A stretch of 64,000 bases of DNA. Source: Stutzerimonas stutzeri (GTDB taxonomy: Bacteria; Pseudomonadota; Gammaproteobacteria; Pseudomonadales; Pseudomonadaceae). Position 1 is the stretch's first letter. Each line of letters starts with the position of its first letter. Location of the stretch: positions 219,924-283,923 of the forward strand of contig DDVX01000012.1 in the NCBI GenBank assembly GCA_002345575.1, in the 5' to 3' direction. Below are positions 62,960 through 64,000 of the stretch, piece after piece. The notes below the pieces were generated by a model. The model made no database searches and had not been told where the DNA came from. It was given only the letters and a program-made list of their open reading frames with translations. The position numbers and the translations under genes are program-made.

Positions 62960-64000
62960 TCAGCTCAGCTGGGCGGAGATTCGCCGTCTTGCGCTGCATC
63001 ACCGCAAGGCACTGATCGTGGCCAATCTGATCGCCGTGCTGGCGACCCTGAGCAGCGTGCCCATTCCCTTGTTGCTACCGTTGCTGGTCGATGAAGTGTT
63101 GCTCGGTGACGGCAACACGGCGCTGCAGATCATGGACCGCTTCCTGCCCGCAGACTGGCAGACGGCGGTCGGTTATATCGGCCTGATGCTTTGCCTGACG
63201 CTGCTGCTGCGCGGCTCTGCGCTGGTGTTCAACGTGCTGCAGGCGCGGCTGTTCGCGCGGTTGTCGAAGGATATCGTTTACCGTATCCGCATCCGCCTTA
63301 TCGAACGCCTCAAGCGCATCGCCCTGGCCGAATACGAAAGCCTCGGCGGCGGCACGGTGGCGGCGCACTTGGTCACTGACCTGGAGACCATCGACAAATT
63401 CGTCGGTGAAACCCTCAGCCGTCTGCTGGTGGCACTGCTGTCGATTGTCGGCACTGCGGCGATCCTGCTGTGGATGCACTGGCAACTGGCGCTGCTGATC
63501 CTGCTGTTCAATCCGCTGGTGATCTACGCCACGGTGCAGCTGGGCAAGCGCGTCAAGCACCTGAAGAAACTGGAAAACGACAGCACCTCGCGCTTCACTC
63601 AGGCACTCACCGAAACGCTGGATGCAATCCAGGAAGTGCGTGCCGGCAACCGCCAGGGCTTCTTCCTCGGTCGGCTGGGGTTCAAGGCCCGCGAGGTACG
63701 CGACCATGCGGTGGCTTCGCAGTGGAAGACCGATGCCTCCAATCGCGCCAGCGGTCTACTGTTCCAGTTCGGTATCGACGTGTTCCGCGCCGCGGCGATG
63801 CTCACGGTGCTGCTCTCTGATCTGTCCATCGGGCAGATGCTGGCGGTGTTTAGCTACCTCTGGTTCATGATCGGCCCTGTGGAGCAGCTGCTCAGTTTGC
63901 AATACGCCTTCTATGCCGCCGGCGGCGCGCTGACGCGAATCAATCAGTTGCTGGCACGGGCCGACGAGCCGCAGTACGAGGGTGGCTGCAACCCTTTTGC
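62952..64000 (+). CDS. ABC exporter, permease/ATPase fusion (partial, 3' end outside)
   Basis: The frame is open from ATG 62952 to the window end, 349 codons with no stop. Six hydrophobic segments typical of an ABC type 1 exporter core are visible (about 18-45, 70-95, 150-190, 270-315), with helices such as LIERLKRIALAEYESLGGG. The nucleotide-binding domain lies beyond the window. A fused MsbA-like exporter is expected. Start overlaps the DsbA-like gene. Confidence 0.85.
   Translation, partial: MPDQLSWAEIRRLALHHRKALIVANLIAVLATLSSVPIPLLLPLLVDEVLLGDGNTALQIMDRFLPADWQTAVGYIGLMLCLTLLLRGSALVFNVLQARLFARLSKDIVYRIRIRLIERLKRIALAEYESLGGGTVAAHLVTDLETIDKFVGETLSRLLVALLSIVGTAAILLWMHWQLALLILLFNPLVIYATVQLGKRVKHLKKLENDSTSRFTQALTETLDAIQEVRAGNRQGFFLGRLGFKAREVRDHAVASQWKTDASNRASGLLFQFGIDVFRAAAMLTVLLSDLSIGQMLAVFSYLWFMIGPVEQLLSLQYAFYAAGGALTRINQLLARADEPQYEGGCNPF

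Overview
This window reads as chromosomal DNA of a Pseudomonas-type gammaproteobacterium. It is GC-rich with dense operons. The gene content and neighbourhoods fit Pseudomonadaceae: alaS-lysC-csrA(rsmA) beside tRNA-Ser, amrZ, the flgZNMA / cheVR / flgBCDE / flgFGHIJKL cluster, the apeB-rluA-minEDC-lpxL neighbourhood, the NAGGN osmoprotectant operon and polyphosphate:AMP phosphotransferase. The repeat-like element near 48.7 kb and the overall order suggest the P. stutzeri/P. mendocina side of the group, but that placement is an impression, not a proof.

Layout. 0-5 kb: alanyl-tRNA synthetase, aspartokinase, the RNA-binding regulator CsrA/RsmA, tRNA-Ser(GCT) and two identical tRNA-Arg(ACG). 5-9 kb: a secreted DUF4124 protein, the Mg transporter MgtE, the ribbon-helix-helix regulator AmrZ, two small secreted/membrane proteins and tRNA-Arg(CCT). 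9-13 kb: a two-gene DNA repair operon, a FAN1-type VRR-NUC nuclease coupled by a 4-base overlap to a Rad3/DinG-type iron-sulphur helicase with an N-terminal PD-(D/E)XK-like segment. 13-29 kb: the flagellar/chemotaxis cluster, with recognisable sigma-54 promoters before flgA, flgB and flgF and a sigma-28 promoter before flgM. 29-32.3 kb: a ComEA-like protein, a 450-base gap with a cluster of DnaA boxes, a YkvA-like protein, a tightly overlapping cassette (HTH regulator, unknown protein, Sel1-repeat protein) and a clearly decayed EAL-CBS-GGDEF gene.

32.3-43 kb: tail-specific protease Prc, a quinone oxidoreductase, aminopeptidase ApeB, pseudouridine synthase RluA, the division-site system MinCDE, a lipid A acyltransferase, and a secreted alpha/beta hydrolase paired with an MlaA-like protein that lacks a lipobox. 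43-48.7 kb: the DUF485/ActP acetate uptake pair, an SDR, an MFS exporter, a lineage-specific protein and YheU. 48.7-54 kb: a MITE-like element whose end supplies the stop codon of the last gene of the three-gene N-acetylglutaminylglutamine amide operon. 54-64 kb: a LysR regulator divergent from a DUF1127 protein, MnmC, PAP, FumC, then a rightward run DUF2059-BolA-TrhO-DsbA-like-ABC exporter, cut by the window end.

Most genes are core metabolism, motility or envelope functions. The less ordinary parts are the nuclease/helicase operon, the DnaA-box cluster, the decayed c-di-GMP gene, the small inverted-repeat element, the nearly leaderless flgA promoter arrangement and the uncharacterised HTH/unknown/Sel1 cassette. 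No CRISPR array, prophage, integrase or full insertion sequence was seen.
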